Shown one piece after another: positions 17,353 to 25,646 of a stretch of DNA of 64,000 nt. The stretch comes from Clostridium_AF sediminicola (GTDB lineage: Bacteria; Bacillota; Clostridia; Clostridiales; Clostridiaceae). Made by a program: the position numbers and the translations under genes. Under the pieces are notes generated by a model. The model was not told the origin of the DNA and did no database searches. It was given only the letters and a program-made list of their open reading frames with translations. Numbering within the stretch: the stretch's first letter is position 1; every line of letters begins with the position of its first letter. Location: NCBI RefSeq assembly GCF_050402865.1, contig NZ_BAABMF010000013.1, positions 1-64,000 on the forward strand, written 5' to 3'.

Positions 17353-18378
17353 ATGAATGGAATATATTATCCTGAAAAAGTAGACTTGAATGATGAATAT
17401 GAAAGAAAAGAATTAGAAGAATTCTTGAAACATTATGATTTGAGTTTTGACAAAGACATTGATTACTCATTGGCAATAAGAATAGAGCAAAAAATAATAG
17501 CAACTTGTTCAAAAGCTAAAAATGTTTTAAAATGTTTTGCTGTTTCTGAGAAAATGAGAGGAGAAGGGCTAACTTCAATTTTAGTCTCTAGAATGTTAGA
17601 TAAGCTTTTTGAAGAAAAAATTTATCACAGCTTTATTTTTACAAAACCTAAAGAAAAATCAAAATTTGAATCTTTAAACTATAAACTTATCTACGAAACA
17701 GGGGAAGTAGCCTTATTAGAGCATGGAAAATATGATATTAACAAGTATTTAGAAGAGATAAAGTCAAAAAATAGTATCAATAATGAAGAGAAAGCTGCAT
17801 TAGTAATGACCTGTAATCCTTTCACTTTAGGACATAAATATTTAATAGAAAAAACAGCAAGTGAAAACCAAAATGTTTTGATATTTATTGTGGAAGAGGA
17901 TAAATTTTTATTTCCTTTTAAGACTAGATATGAACTAGTTAAAAGAGGAGTAAAACACTTGAAAAATGTAAAAGTTGTACCTTCAGGGGAATATTTAATA
18001 TCTTCATCTACATTTCCTTCATACTTTTTAAAGGAAGATTCTAAAATTGAAAAAATATATACTGAATTAGATGCAGGGGTTTTTGCAAAGTACTTTTGCA
18101 GTAAATTCAATATCACTAAAAGATGTGTTGGTGAAGAACCCTATTGTAAGGTTACAAGTCAGTATAATAAAACCTTGGAAAAAGTATTAAAGGAGTTTAA
18201 AGTAGAATTTTGTGAAATTGAGAGAAAAAAACATGATGATAAATATATAAGTGCATCTTTGGTTAGAAAATTACTGAAAGAGAAAAAGTTATATCTGACT
18301 AAAGATATTCTCCCAAAGGTTACATGGGATTTTTTGAATTCAAAGGATGGAAGGGAAATAATACAAAAATTAAAGTGA
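17353..18378 (+). CDS. citC: [Citrate lyase] ligase (acetyl-activating)
   Basis: Acetylates the HS-form of CitD with acetate and ATP, which switches the lyase on. An N-terminal GNAT-like part (about residues 1-130) is followed by a nucleotidyltransferase domain with the HxGH-type motif TCNPFTLGHKYLIE near residue 155. 341 residues, AGGAGAG in front. Confidence 0.92.
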   Translation: MNGIYYPEKVDLNDEYERKELEEFLKHYDLSFDKDIDYSLAIRIEQKIIATCSKAKNVLKCFAVSEKMRGEGLTSILVSRMLDKLFEEKIYHSFIFTKPKEKSKFESLNYKLIYETGEVALLEHGKYDINKYLEEIKSKNSINNEEKAALVMTCNPFTLGHKYLIEKTASENQNVLIFIVEEDKFLFPFKTRYELVKRGVKHLKNVKVVPSGEYLISSSTFPSYFLKEDSKIEKIYTELDAGVFAKYFCSKFNITKRCVGEEPYCKVTSQYNKTLEKVLKEFKVEFCEIERKKHDDKYISASLVRKLLKEKKLYLTKDILPKVTWDFLNSKDGREIIQKLK

Positions 18379-18394
18379 GGTTTTTAAAAAAGAC

Positions 18395-18922
18395 ATGATA
18401 TATAATGCTGAAGATATTTTGAATGCAAGAGAGCAGAGAGCAGAATTCCAAGACAAATTGATAAAAAAATATAATAATACATTAGTAATGATTAGAGTGA
18501 ATTATCCAGGTGTAAATAAAAATAATTATGTTACTCAGGGCATAATTAATATTATTAATAAGGAAGTTTTAAATACATTTACTAATGAGGTACTCTATAA
18601 AGTTTTGAGGGAAACAGCTGAGGGGCCTATCGCAACTATAGTTGTTGATAGGTCACCAGAGGACGTAAAGAGAAATACTATGATAATTGAGGATAATCAT
18701 AGCTTAGGCCGATTTATTGATATAGATGTATATAATTCAAAGGGCAAATCTTTAAGTAGAACAAAGTTTGGATATTCAATGAGAAAATGTTATTTATGTG
18801 ATGCTCCAGCACAAGAGTGTGTAAGAGCTATGAAGCATAAACAAAATGATATTATAGAATATATAGATAAAAAGTACAAGGCATATAAATTTTGGGAGAG
18901 TGAATATGACAAAAATATATAA
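18395..18922 (+). CDS. citX: Apo-citrate lyase phosphoribosyl-dephospho-CoA transferase
   Basis: Attaches the prosthetic group to CitD. The 175-residue protein shows the family motif GRFIDIDVY (about residues 108-116) and the cysteine segment RKCYLCDAPAQECVRAM. It overlaps the start of citG by 17 bases, so translation is probably coupled. Confidence 0.92.
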   Translation: MIYNAEDILNAREQRAEFQDKLIKKYNNTLVMIRVNYPGVNKNNYVTQGIINIINKEVLNTFTNEVLYKVLRETAEGPIATIVVDRSPEDVKRNTMIIEDNHSLGRFIDIDVYNSKGKSLSRTKFGYSMRKCYLCDAPAQECVRAMKHKQNDIIEYIDKKYKAYKFWESEYDKNI

Positions 18923-19790
18923 TATTTCAGATGAAGCATTTAAAATTGGGAAAATTGCAATGCAAGCAACTCTTTACGAAGTTGCTTGTTTTCCATCACC
19001 AGGATTAGTTTCTCCAATCTCAAATGGAGCACATAAGGATATGGATTATTATACATTTATAGATAGTAGTGTAGCAATAAACCAATATTTAATTCTTTGT
19101 GCGCAAAGCGGTTTTTCTGAAAAGAGTAACAAAGAAATTTTTAAGGAAATTAGAGAAATAGGTGTACAAGCTGAAAATAGTATGTTTGAAGCTACAAACG
19201 GAGTGAATACCCATAAAGGATTATTATTTTTATTAGGAATCTGTTGTTCAGCAGTAGGCAAAACTTTATATGAACACAAAAGTTTTGACCATATAAGAAA
19301 AGCAATTCAAAATATGACTGAAGGTATAGTTAGAGAAGAACTATGTAATATTAAGAACAAAAAAGTTCATGATAAAAATAGGGAATTATCCCATGGGGAA
19401 AAATTATTTTTAAAGTATGGAATTGAGGGGATAAGAGGAAATGTTGAAAAAGGACTTCCAGTAATCTTTGAGTATTCATTGGATTTTTATAAGAACGCAT
19501 ATAAATTAAATAATAACGATAGATTGGTTCATACATTAATTGGTATAATGCAGTTTTGTGAAGATAGTAATATTTTATACAGACATTCCATTGATGTTTT
19601 AAAAGAAGTTCAAGATAAAGCAAAATATATAATAAGCATTGGAAGTATGGAAACAGAGGCAGGAAAAAAAGCTATAATGCAAATGAATGAAGAATTTATC
19701 CAGAGAAAAATTAGTCCAGGTGGAAGTGCAGATTTACTCTCGGTTACAATGTTTTTGTATAATATTAAATCACAGTTATTCATAAATTAA
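18906..19790 (+). CDS. citG: Triphosphoribosyl-dephospho-CoA synthase
   Basis: Makes the prosthetic-group precursor from ATP and dephospho-CoA. Characteristic motifs: YEVACFPSPGLVSPISNGAH (about residues 22-41) and SPGGSADLLSVTMFL near the C-terminus. The ATG at 18906 sits six bases after GGGAGAG and is preferred to the GTG two codons earlier. Last gene of the citrate cluster; no oxaloacetate decarboxylase genes follow. Confidence 0.92.
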   Translation: MTKIYNISDEAFKIGKIAMQATLYEVACFPSPGLVSPISNGAHKDMDYYTFIDSSVAINQYLILCAQSGFSEKSNKEIFKEIREIGVQAENSMFEATNGVNTHKGLLFLLGICCSAVGKTLYEHKSFDHIRKAIQNMTEGIVREELCNIKNKKVHDKNRELSHGEKLFLKYGIEGIRGNVEKGLPVIFEYSLDFYKNAYKLNNNDRLVHTLIGIMQFCEDSNILYRHSIDVLKEVQDKAKYIISIGSMETEAGKKAIMQMNEEFIQRKISPGGSADLLSVTMFLYNIKSQLFIN

Positions 19791-19792
19791 AA

Positions 19793-19818
19793 GAGAGCAG
19801 GCATTAGAACCTACTCTC
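19793..19818 (+). terminator. Hairpin after citG
   Basis: GAGAGCAGG / CCTACTCTC with one mismatch and no clear T-tract. Plausible weak terminator or 3' stabiliser of the citrate operon. Confidence 0.4.
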
Positions 19819-19853
19819 AAAGTTGTTGTTAATTAATACTTACATTATCAAAA

Positions 19854-20246
19854 TTAGTTATCTTTAAACCATTTAGATGATTTATTTTGAAATATTATTA
19901 TAAGAGCAATTATAGTAAATATAATTTCCATGATGTATATTTTAAATAAAAGAGGGGCTGTATGAAACCAAAGGATTATGTTTCCTATGTTTAATACTAT
20001 CCCAACAATAAACAGAACTAATTCAGTAATTCTTGCCCAATCTTTACCTTTGTAAATCATATAAATTAAAAAAGCTCCAAATAAGATGAGTGGCACGGAT
20101 ATAACAATTATTGTTTGTGCTACAGTGGGTTCTTTTACCATTTCAATTCCTGCTATCGTTCTTAGAGTAGCTAACACAAGAGCAATGCAAAATAGCTTTA
20201 TTGCAGAATATATATTCCTAGGTGGCTTTCTTTTTGTTTTAATCAT
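19854..20246 (-). CDS. Small four-helix membrane protein of unknown function
   Basis: About 130 residues with four hydrophobic segments (FCIALVLATLRTIAG..., IIVISVPLILFGAFLIYMIY, ITELVLFIVGIVLNIGNI, IYIMEIIFTIIALIIIF) and basic ends. AAGGAG seven bases before the ATG at 20246 decides the start over an ATG 33 bases earlier. It resembles clostridial integral-membrane proteins with no assigned role. It stands alone, converging on citG. Confidence 0.7.
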   Translation of the reverse strand: MIKTKRKPPRNIYSAIKLFCIALVLATLRTIAGIEMVKEPTVAQTIIVISVPLILFGAFLIYMIYKGKDWARITELVLFIVGIVLNIGNIILWFHTAPLLFKIYIMEIIFTIIALIIIFQNKSSKWFKDN

Positions 20247-20330
20247 TAGTATACTCCTTCTTGTTAATAATGTAATCATAGAGTACTATATTTTCTAGTT
20301 CACTGTCAAGACAACCTTTTAGAAAATTTA

Positions 20331-20795
20331 TTATAGTATTTCTAGTACTTCTACGGTATAATTTCCTGCGGGAGCAGTAACTTCGACTATGTCACCAACT
20401 TTTTTGCCGCATAACGCTTTTCCTAAATCTGATTCCATGTTAATAATCATATTTTCAGGGGATGCATCCATAACAGTTACTAATGTTATAATTTCTTCTT
20501 CGTCATCCTCTATGAAGTTAATTCTAGCTTTAGAATTAACTCCTAAAATCGATTTATCTACAGTTTTATCATCTATTATAGTTGCAGTTGAAATCATGTT
20601 ATATAGGTATTGAATTTTATTATCATTTTCTCTATAGTTTCTACAAGCCTCTTTATATTCTGCGTTTTCTGACCTATCGCCGTGAGCAGCAGCTTCTAAT
20701 TTTTCCCTTGCTATTTCAGCTCTTTTAACAGTCATACGATAGTCTAATTCTTCTTTTAACTTTTTAATGTTATCCTCTGTCAACGTATTATTCAT
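20331..20795 (-). CDS. greA: Transcription elongation factor GreA
   Basis: Cytosolic factor that makes backtracked RNA polymerase cleave its transcript. An N-terminal coiled coil (about residues 5-75) carries the acidic tip, with SENAEYKEAC in the middle. The C-terminal FKBP-like domain ends VTAPAGNYTVEVLEIL. The start MNNTLTEDN at 20795 follows GGAGG by 11 bases; a TTG six codons earlier lies in the ribosome site itself. A short copy of the dispersed structured element is directly upstream (20818-20863). Confidence 0.92.
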   Translation of the reverse strand: MNNTLTEDNIKKLKEELDYRMTVKRAEIAREKLEAAAHGDRSENAEYKEACRNYRENDNKIQYLYNMISTATIIDDKTVDKSILGVNSKARINFIEDDEEEIITLVTVMDASPENMIINMESDLGKALCGKKVGDIVEVTAPAGNYTVEVLEIL

Positions 20796-20817
20796 AAAAA
20801 AGTAAACCTCCAATGAG

Positions 20818-20863
20818 AGACATACTAAACATAAACTAAATTTATAATTGGAGTAGTATGTCT
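20818..20863 (-). repeat. Dispersed structured element, copy D (short form)
   Basis: A 46-nt minus-strand copy of the element seen at 14751 and 60886. Outer stem AGACATACTA/TAGTATGTCT, left flank ACTCCAATTATAAAT (13 of 15 as in copy B) and right flank closely matching copy B, but without the central long hairpin. It ends 22 nt before the greA ATG and just ahead of its GGAGG. Confidence 0.65.
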
Positions 20864-20871
20864 AGATATTT

Positions 20872-20910
20872 TATATATTAATATTATATATTATATAATA
20901 TTAATATATA
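20872..20910. repeat. Perfect 39-nt AT-only palindrome
   Basis: TATATATTAATATTATATA, a central T, then the exact complement. It lies between the kinase 3' end and greA. It could act as a terminator stem for the kinase operon, a cruciform, or be slippage-born; no T-tract distinguishes these. Confidence 0.7.
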
Positions 20911-20929
20911 AAAATGAAAGATTTTAAGA

Positions 20930-22918
20930 TTATTTTTGTTTATTTAGAATAATAACCACTTTAAATAAATCACCATCAACAGAAATATCCATTTTACCCT
21001 CTTGAAGTTCAACAATATCTTTTGCAATTGCAAGGCCTAAGCCAGAACCTTCTGTATTCCTAGATTTATCTCCTCTTTTAAATCTCTCAAACATATCATA
21101 TACTTCAAAATTCATTTGGTAGGAAGAAATATTTTTCATGATAATCTTCACCTTGTGATCATCTTCTTTTAAATCAATATAAACTCTTGAATGAGGCATT
21201 GAATACTTTAAAATATTTCCTATTAGATTATCAAATACTCGCCAGATTTTTTTCCCGTCTAGGTTTAAAAATATTTCGTGATTTGGAAGATTAACTATAA
21301 AATTTAATGAAGAGTTTTCAATTTGCTCTACAAGTTCACCTAAAGACTGTCTCAATATGGCAACCACATTTACTCTCTCTATATTAAGTTCTATTGCACC
21401 ACTGGCAATTTTTGATGCTTCAAAAAGGTCATCTATAAGTATCTTAAGTTTTTGAGAGTTTTTATGGAGTTTTTTGATATACTTCAAACTTTCCTCTTTA
21501 GACAAATCAGTATGATGCAATAAATCTACATAATTAATTATAGATGTCAGTGGTGTTTTTAAATCATGAGACACATTAGTTATAAGTTCTGATTTTAACT
21601 TCTCATTTTTCACCTGATTTTCAAGAGATTTTTTATATCCATCCTTCATATTATTTATATTATGAGCTAGATTTACTAGACTCCCTTTTCCTTTTTCGTT
21701 TATTGAATAATTTAAATTACCGGACATTATTTCTTCGCTGCCCTTAATTATTTTATTTAACATAGCTATTTTTTTCATAGCATAGTGAGGAACTAAAATA
21801 AAATAAGCAAAGATATAAAATGCTGATACAAATGTTAATGTAGAGGAATAAATGGAAATTCCCCAGAAAAAAGCAATAATAAATATGCCTAATAACATTG
21901 TGAATAAAAATAGCATAATACTTTTGCCAAATACACCTTTTATCATAAAACTATCTTTTAAATTTACTCCAAATTTATATAAATAAGTTTGCTTACAGTG
22001 ATTTATTAATGTTTTTTTGTTTTTTATTATATTCACCACACCTATAATGGAAAATATAAAGCAAAAGGTATAAACTGCGACGATAGATAATTTTAAAATA
22101 TGCATTACACCAAGTGGAAAAGAAAAAAAGTTAATGTCTAATACATATCCATTTATTAAAAAGCTACAAATTATTAAAATAATTATTTTTAAATCTAAAG
22201 GAACTTTATTAAAAATATTTATTAAATTTGCAAGATGAAAATTTCTCTTTTTTAACATATAAAGTAATAAATAAAAACCAATTATTAACGAAAAAAAGCC
22301 AATAAACACTTCTTTAATAACTCTATCTTTAATGGAATTATAGTAATTATAGTCATTCTGTAATTGACTATTAGTATTCTTTAATATTACAAAGGTACCT
22401 TGGAATTCGTTATCTTCAAACCAGCTATTAGCATATGTAAAACTTCCTAAACTTATATCAGAATTAGGGAAATTTATACTGTATAAAGAGTCATTTTGGA
22501 CCAAATTCTTCAAATCAGCGCCTTTTTCCAAATTACTATAAATTTGATTATCGTTTTTATCTTCTATGTAATATCTGATAGATTTACTCCAATATAAATT
22601 TTTACTATTCAGTTCGAATTTAATTTTTTCAATTTCAGATTCATAGAAAGCCTTCATAGAGTTTTTATTAGGATTATCAAATTCATCACTGCTCAATATT
22701 TCTTTATAATCTTGTGAATAATTAACTAAAGACTTCACATTCTGAAGATAATCTAAAAATGTATTTTCAAATTTAGAGCTATGAAAATATGCATTGTTAT
22801 CTAAATAGCTTTTATTTTCATTAAAATCAGATATTGATATAAAAGAAAGTGCCAAAATATATATACTTATAATCAGAAGTAGAATATCTATATACTTACT
22901 TTTCAATTTTATAACCAA
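20930..22918 (-). CDS. Membrane sensor histidine kinase (HisKA/HATPase)
   Basis: 662 residues. One N-terminal membrane helix, an extracytoplasmic region to about residue 190, then several membrane segments (about 205-385), a HAMP-like linker, the phospho-His box NVSHDLKTPLTSIINY (near residue 455), and ATPase motifs NLIGNILKYS and GSGLGLAIAKDIVE. The kinase core resembles VanS/clostridial cell-envelope sensors. It begins at a TTG overlapping the regulator gene by 23 bases. The long multi-span sensor gives no clue to the signal. Confidence 0.88.
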   Translation of the reverse strand: MVIKLKSKYIDILLLIISIYILALSFISISDFNENKSYLDNNAYFHSSKFENTFLDYLQNVKSLVNYSQDYKEILSSDEFDNPNKNSMKAFYESEIEKIKFELNSKNLYWSKSIRYYIEDKNDNQIYSNLEKGADLKNLVQNDSLYSINFPNSDISLGSFTYANSWFEDNEFQGTFVILKNTNSQLQNDYNYYNSIKDRVIKEVFIGFFSLIIGFYLLLYMLKKRNFHLANLINIFNKVPLDLKIIILIICSFLINGYVLDINFFSFPLGVMHILKLSIVAVYTFCFIFSIIGVVNIIKNKKTLINHCKQTYLYKFGVNLKDSFMIKGVFGKSIMLFLFTMLLGIFIIAFFWGISIYSSTLTFVSAFYIFAYFILVPHYAMKKIAMLNKIIKGSEEIMSGNLNYSINEKGKGSLVNLAHNINNMKDGYKKSLENQVKNEKLKSELITNVSHDLKTPLTSIINYVDLLHHTDLSKEESLKYIKKLHKNSQKLKILIDDLFEASKIASGAIELNIERVNVVAILRQSLGELVEQIENSSLNFIVNLPNHEIFLNLDGKKIWRVFDNLIGNILKYSMPHSRVYIDLKEDDHKVKIIMKNISSYQMNFEVYDMFERFKRGDKSRNTEGSGLGLAIAKDIVELQEGKMDISVDGDLFKVVIILNKQK

Positions 22919-23588
22919 TACCCCACACCACCTTTAAATATTTTGGGTCCTTAGGATTAATTTCAATCTTTTCTCTTATCCTTCTTATATGAACGGCAAC
23001 CGTATTTTCACCATTATAAAAATTTTCTTTCCAAACTTTTTCATAAATTTCTTCTATAGAAAAAACTCTACCTTTATTCTCCATTAAGAGTTTTAATATT
23101 TTATACTCAGTAGATGTGAGACTTACTTCTTCACAATCCACAAATACAGTTTTTGTATTCTTATTTAAAGTAAGTCCACTCACTACAATTTCATCTTCGT
23201 TCATTTTATAATTTCCAAAACTAAAATATCTTCTTAGTTGAGACTTAACTCTAGCTACCAACTCTAGTGGATTAAAAGGTTTTGTAATATAATCATCAGC
23301 TCCTACATTAAGGCCTAATATTTTATCAGTGTCTTCTGATTTTGCAGAAAGCATAATGATGGGGATATTTTTATCTTCTCTTATTTTAAAAGTAGCCTTA
23401 ATACCGTCCATTCTAGGCATCATTATATCCATTAATATAAGATGTATAGTTTTTTCCTCTAAAACATCTAATGCTTCTATACCATCTTTAGCTTTAAAAA
23501 CTTTTATACCTTCATTTCTTAAATATATTTCTATGTATTCACTTATATCATCTTCATCATCAACAATTAAAACATTATATTCTGTCAA
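22896..23588 (-). CDS. OmpR/PhoB-family response regulator
   Basis: Receiver domain (about residues 1-115) with VDDEDD, phospho-acceptor Asp in LMDIMMPRMDG and TKPFNP. The winged-helix DNA-binding domain follows (TSTEYKILKLLMEN, VWKENFYNGENTVAVHIRRI, VWGIGYKIE). GGGAG stands six to eight bases before a TTG at 23588, the preferred start; GTG codons at 23597 and 23603 lie inside that ribosome site. Operon with the overlapping kinase. Confidence 0.9.
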   Translation of the reverse strand: MTEYNVLIVDDEDDISEYIEIYLRNEGIKVFKAKDGIEALDVLEEKTIHLILMDIMMPRMDGIKATFKIREDKNIPIIMLSAKSEDTDKILGLNVGADDYITKPFNPLELVARVKSQLRRYFSFGNYKMNEDEIVVSGLTLNKNTKTVFVDCEEVSLTSTEYKILKLLMENKGRVFSIEEIYEKVWKENFYNGENTVAVHIRRIREKIEINPKDPKYLKVVWGIGYKIEK

Positions 23589-23653
23589 TTTTATCACTCC
23601 CACTCAAAAGCTTTAGATACATTATATCACTATTTTTTTCCTTTGAATGTTTA

Positions 23654-24232
23654 TTATTTTGGAGATATCATGAAAAAATTAAAAGGATCTTTTGTAAATC
23701 CATTAACCTTATCAGTAATGGCAATATTACGAATGTGATAGATTTTATCATTGTAATCTCGTGCTTGATTATCACAGATATAAGCATAATCATAGTTACC
23801 TTCTTCTACCCAACTCATAAATACGTATGTGTGAGATGGAACTCCTGTTTTACTTCCGTATTTATCTGTTGAAAAACATATATCTCCAGGTTTTAAATCC
23901 TTATAATCAGTTTTTTTTATCCAACCCTTTTCCTTTAGAAAAGGGATGAAATTTCCTACATTGCTCATGTGATTGGGAATTTCGCAATTATTTCTTCTCA
24001 GTACTTCTGATACAAAATAAACACAAGTGTTTGAAGGGTTACCATCATGTAGTTTTACAGCTGATGAATAGGCTAAAGATCTATTGTTTTTATTCTGTAA
24101 AAAATTATACACGTTTTTATGTAAATTGGATCGATTTTTAAATGAATATAAATTAGGAATAACAAATGTTTTTATTAGCAAAAAACAGATAATTAAAACT
24201 ATAGGTTTTCTAAAGAATTTTTTTCTTTTCAT
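23654..24232 (-). CDS. Membrane-anchored CHAP/NlpC-P60-like cysteine hydrolase (putative)
   Basis: 192 residues with a basic N-terminus and one hydrophobic helix (PIVLIICFLLIKTFVIP), so anchored or exported. The rest has a plausible Cys-His-Asn arrangement: SNTCVYFVSEVLRRN, DLKPGDICFST, GVPSHTYVFMSW and YICDNQARDYND, like CHAP-type peptidoglycan amidases. GGGAGTG eight bases before the ATG sets the start. It follows the regulator gene on the same strand but after a gap of 65 bases. The family call is tentative; a structure prediction would test it. Confidence 0.55.
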   Translation of the reverse strand: MKRKKFFRKPIVLIICFLLIKTFVIPNLYSFKNRSNLHKNVYNFLQNKNNRSLAYSSAVKLHDGNPSNTCVYFVSEVLRRNNCEIPNHMSNVGNFIPFLKEKGWIKKTDYKDLKPGDICFSTDKYGSKTGVPSHTYVFMSWVEEGNYDYAYICDNQARDYNDKIYHIRNIAITDKVNGFTKDPFNFFMISPK

Positions 24233-24378
24233 AAATATCACTCCCATAATACTAGAATAAACTTATATTTAATTAAGATTGGAAATTTCCTATTTATGAA
24301 CATTATAACCTATGAGTTTTACAAATTTCTTAATATAATTCTTACAAATTTCTTAAGATATTGATTAATATATAAGTT

Positions 24379-25542
24379 TTATTCTTGTGATAATTTTCCG
24401 TTTGCTATTTCATCCTTTTCAATAGTATACATTCTTGTTTTTGAAACCCCTTCTTTCTTTGGTGCTCCATCTAAGAAATGTATGTAATCATTAGTTAAAA
24501 GAATATTTATATGATAATTCTCCAAAAGTTCCTTAGAATCTATTTTTATCTCTTGAACTTTAGAACCATCAAGACTCATTTTGAATAAACTTGATATATA
24601 ATCAGACTTTTCAGCATTTCCTTCTTTATCTGAATTTATAGGAACTTCTTTCTTCTTAGTGAAATAAACAGTTCCATCATATACATTGAAGTTATCTACA
24701 TTTTCAGCTAGTTTAACTATATTACTTCCATCAGTATTCATATTAAATAAATAACCACCTATTTGGTTTAAAAAATAGATCTTATCATTATCTATTATAA
24801 AATTATTATCTAGATTTGCAGAAATTACAATTTCTTCTCCACCAGAGAGAGATGTTTTGTATATTGTTTTCTTATAATTATTATCATAAGTTAGATAATA
24901 CAAATAATTGCTATCCAAAGTAAAGTGAATTATATTTTTATCGACAATCTTCTGATTTAAGGTTCCATCTATTTTTATTTTATATAAGCTATACCCTGTA
25001 TAGTAGCCCTCTTTTTCATTAAATTCAGCTACAGAGTAATAAATCCAATCATCAACAACTATCAAATCACTTATAACATTTAAGAGCTCAGACTCTTTTA
25101 TCTTTTCTTCTTTAGACCCATCTTTTTTTATTCTATAAATTGTAGCTCCGTAATTCCCGTAGCGAAAGATAAAGTAGCACCAATCATCTACAACGTTAAT
25201 ATCGTAGACAAATTTATCACTTAATAACTCTTCCTTTGAATCAATTTTACTTTTTCTATATAACTTTGAAGCATTCTCTTGATTTTGATAGTATATCCAT
25301 TCTTGGTCTTCAGCTACTAATCCATCATTATAAAGATTTCCACTAGTATTTCCAATTTTACGAATTACTTCTTTTTCAATTTGATTTGAATTAGTAGTAT
25401 TAGTGTTTTCTTTATTGTTTCTTTCAGGAGGAACTATATTATCCCTATTTGCTACATTTGAACATCCTCCTAATATTGAAGTTAGTATCATAAATATTGT
25501 AGCAATAATAAGAACTTTTTTTACATATTTCCCAAATAACAT
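24379..25542 (-). CDS. Lipoprotein with DUF5050-type repeats
   Basis: Exported lipid-anchored protein of about 387 residues. Basic start and hydrophobic helix lead to the lipobox ILGGC. A Thr/Asn/Glu-rich linker follows, then repeated blades of the form W/YYxxxxxGxxLYRxxxDGSxxxKL (EDQEWIYYQNQEN, VVDDWIYYSVAEF, NYLYYLTYD, KIYFLNQIGG, GTVYFTKKKE), as in DUF5050 beta-propeller-like proteins. The start at 25542 is the ATG after GGAG; upstream in-frame codons lie in the ribosome site. It probably forms an operon with the two-component genes upstream, perhaps as a sensor accessory. Confidence 0.75.
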   Translation of the reverse strand: MLFGKYVKKVLIIATIFMILTSILGGCSNVANRDNIVPPERNNKENTNTTNSNQIEKEVIRKIGNTSGNLYNDGLVAEDQEWIYYQNQENASKLYRKSKIDSKEELLSDKFVYDINVVDDWCYFIFRYGNYGATIYRIKKDGSKEEKIKESELLNVISDLIVVDDWIYYSVAEFNEKEGYYTGYSLYKIKIDGTLNQKIVDKNIIHFTLDSNYLYYLTYDNNYKKTIYKTSLSGGEEIVISANLDNNFIIDNDKIYFLNQIGGYLFNMNTDGSNIVKLAENVDNFNVYDGTVYFTKKKEVPINSDKEGNAEKSDYISSLFKMSLDGSKVQEIKIDSKELLENYHINILLTNDYIHFLDGAPKKEGVSKTRMYTIEKDEIANGKLSQE

Positions 25543-25646
25543 GATATTCAAATCTCCTTCCTTAATTAGAGTAATTTCTATATTCACATAATACAATGAA
25601 CTTTTGAAGATACTTTTAAGCTTTGTAAAGAAAGTATGAAGAAAGA

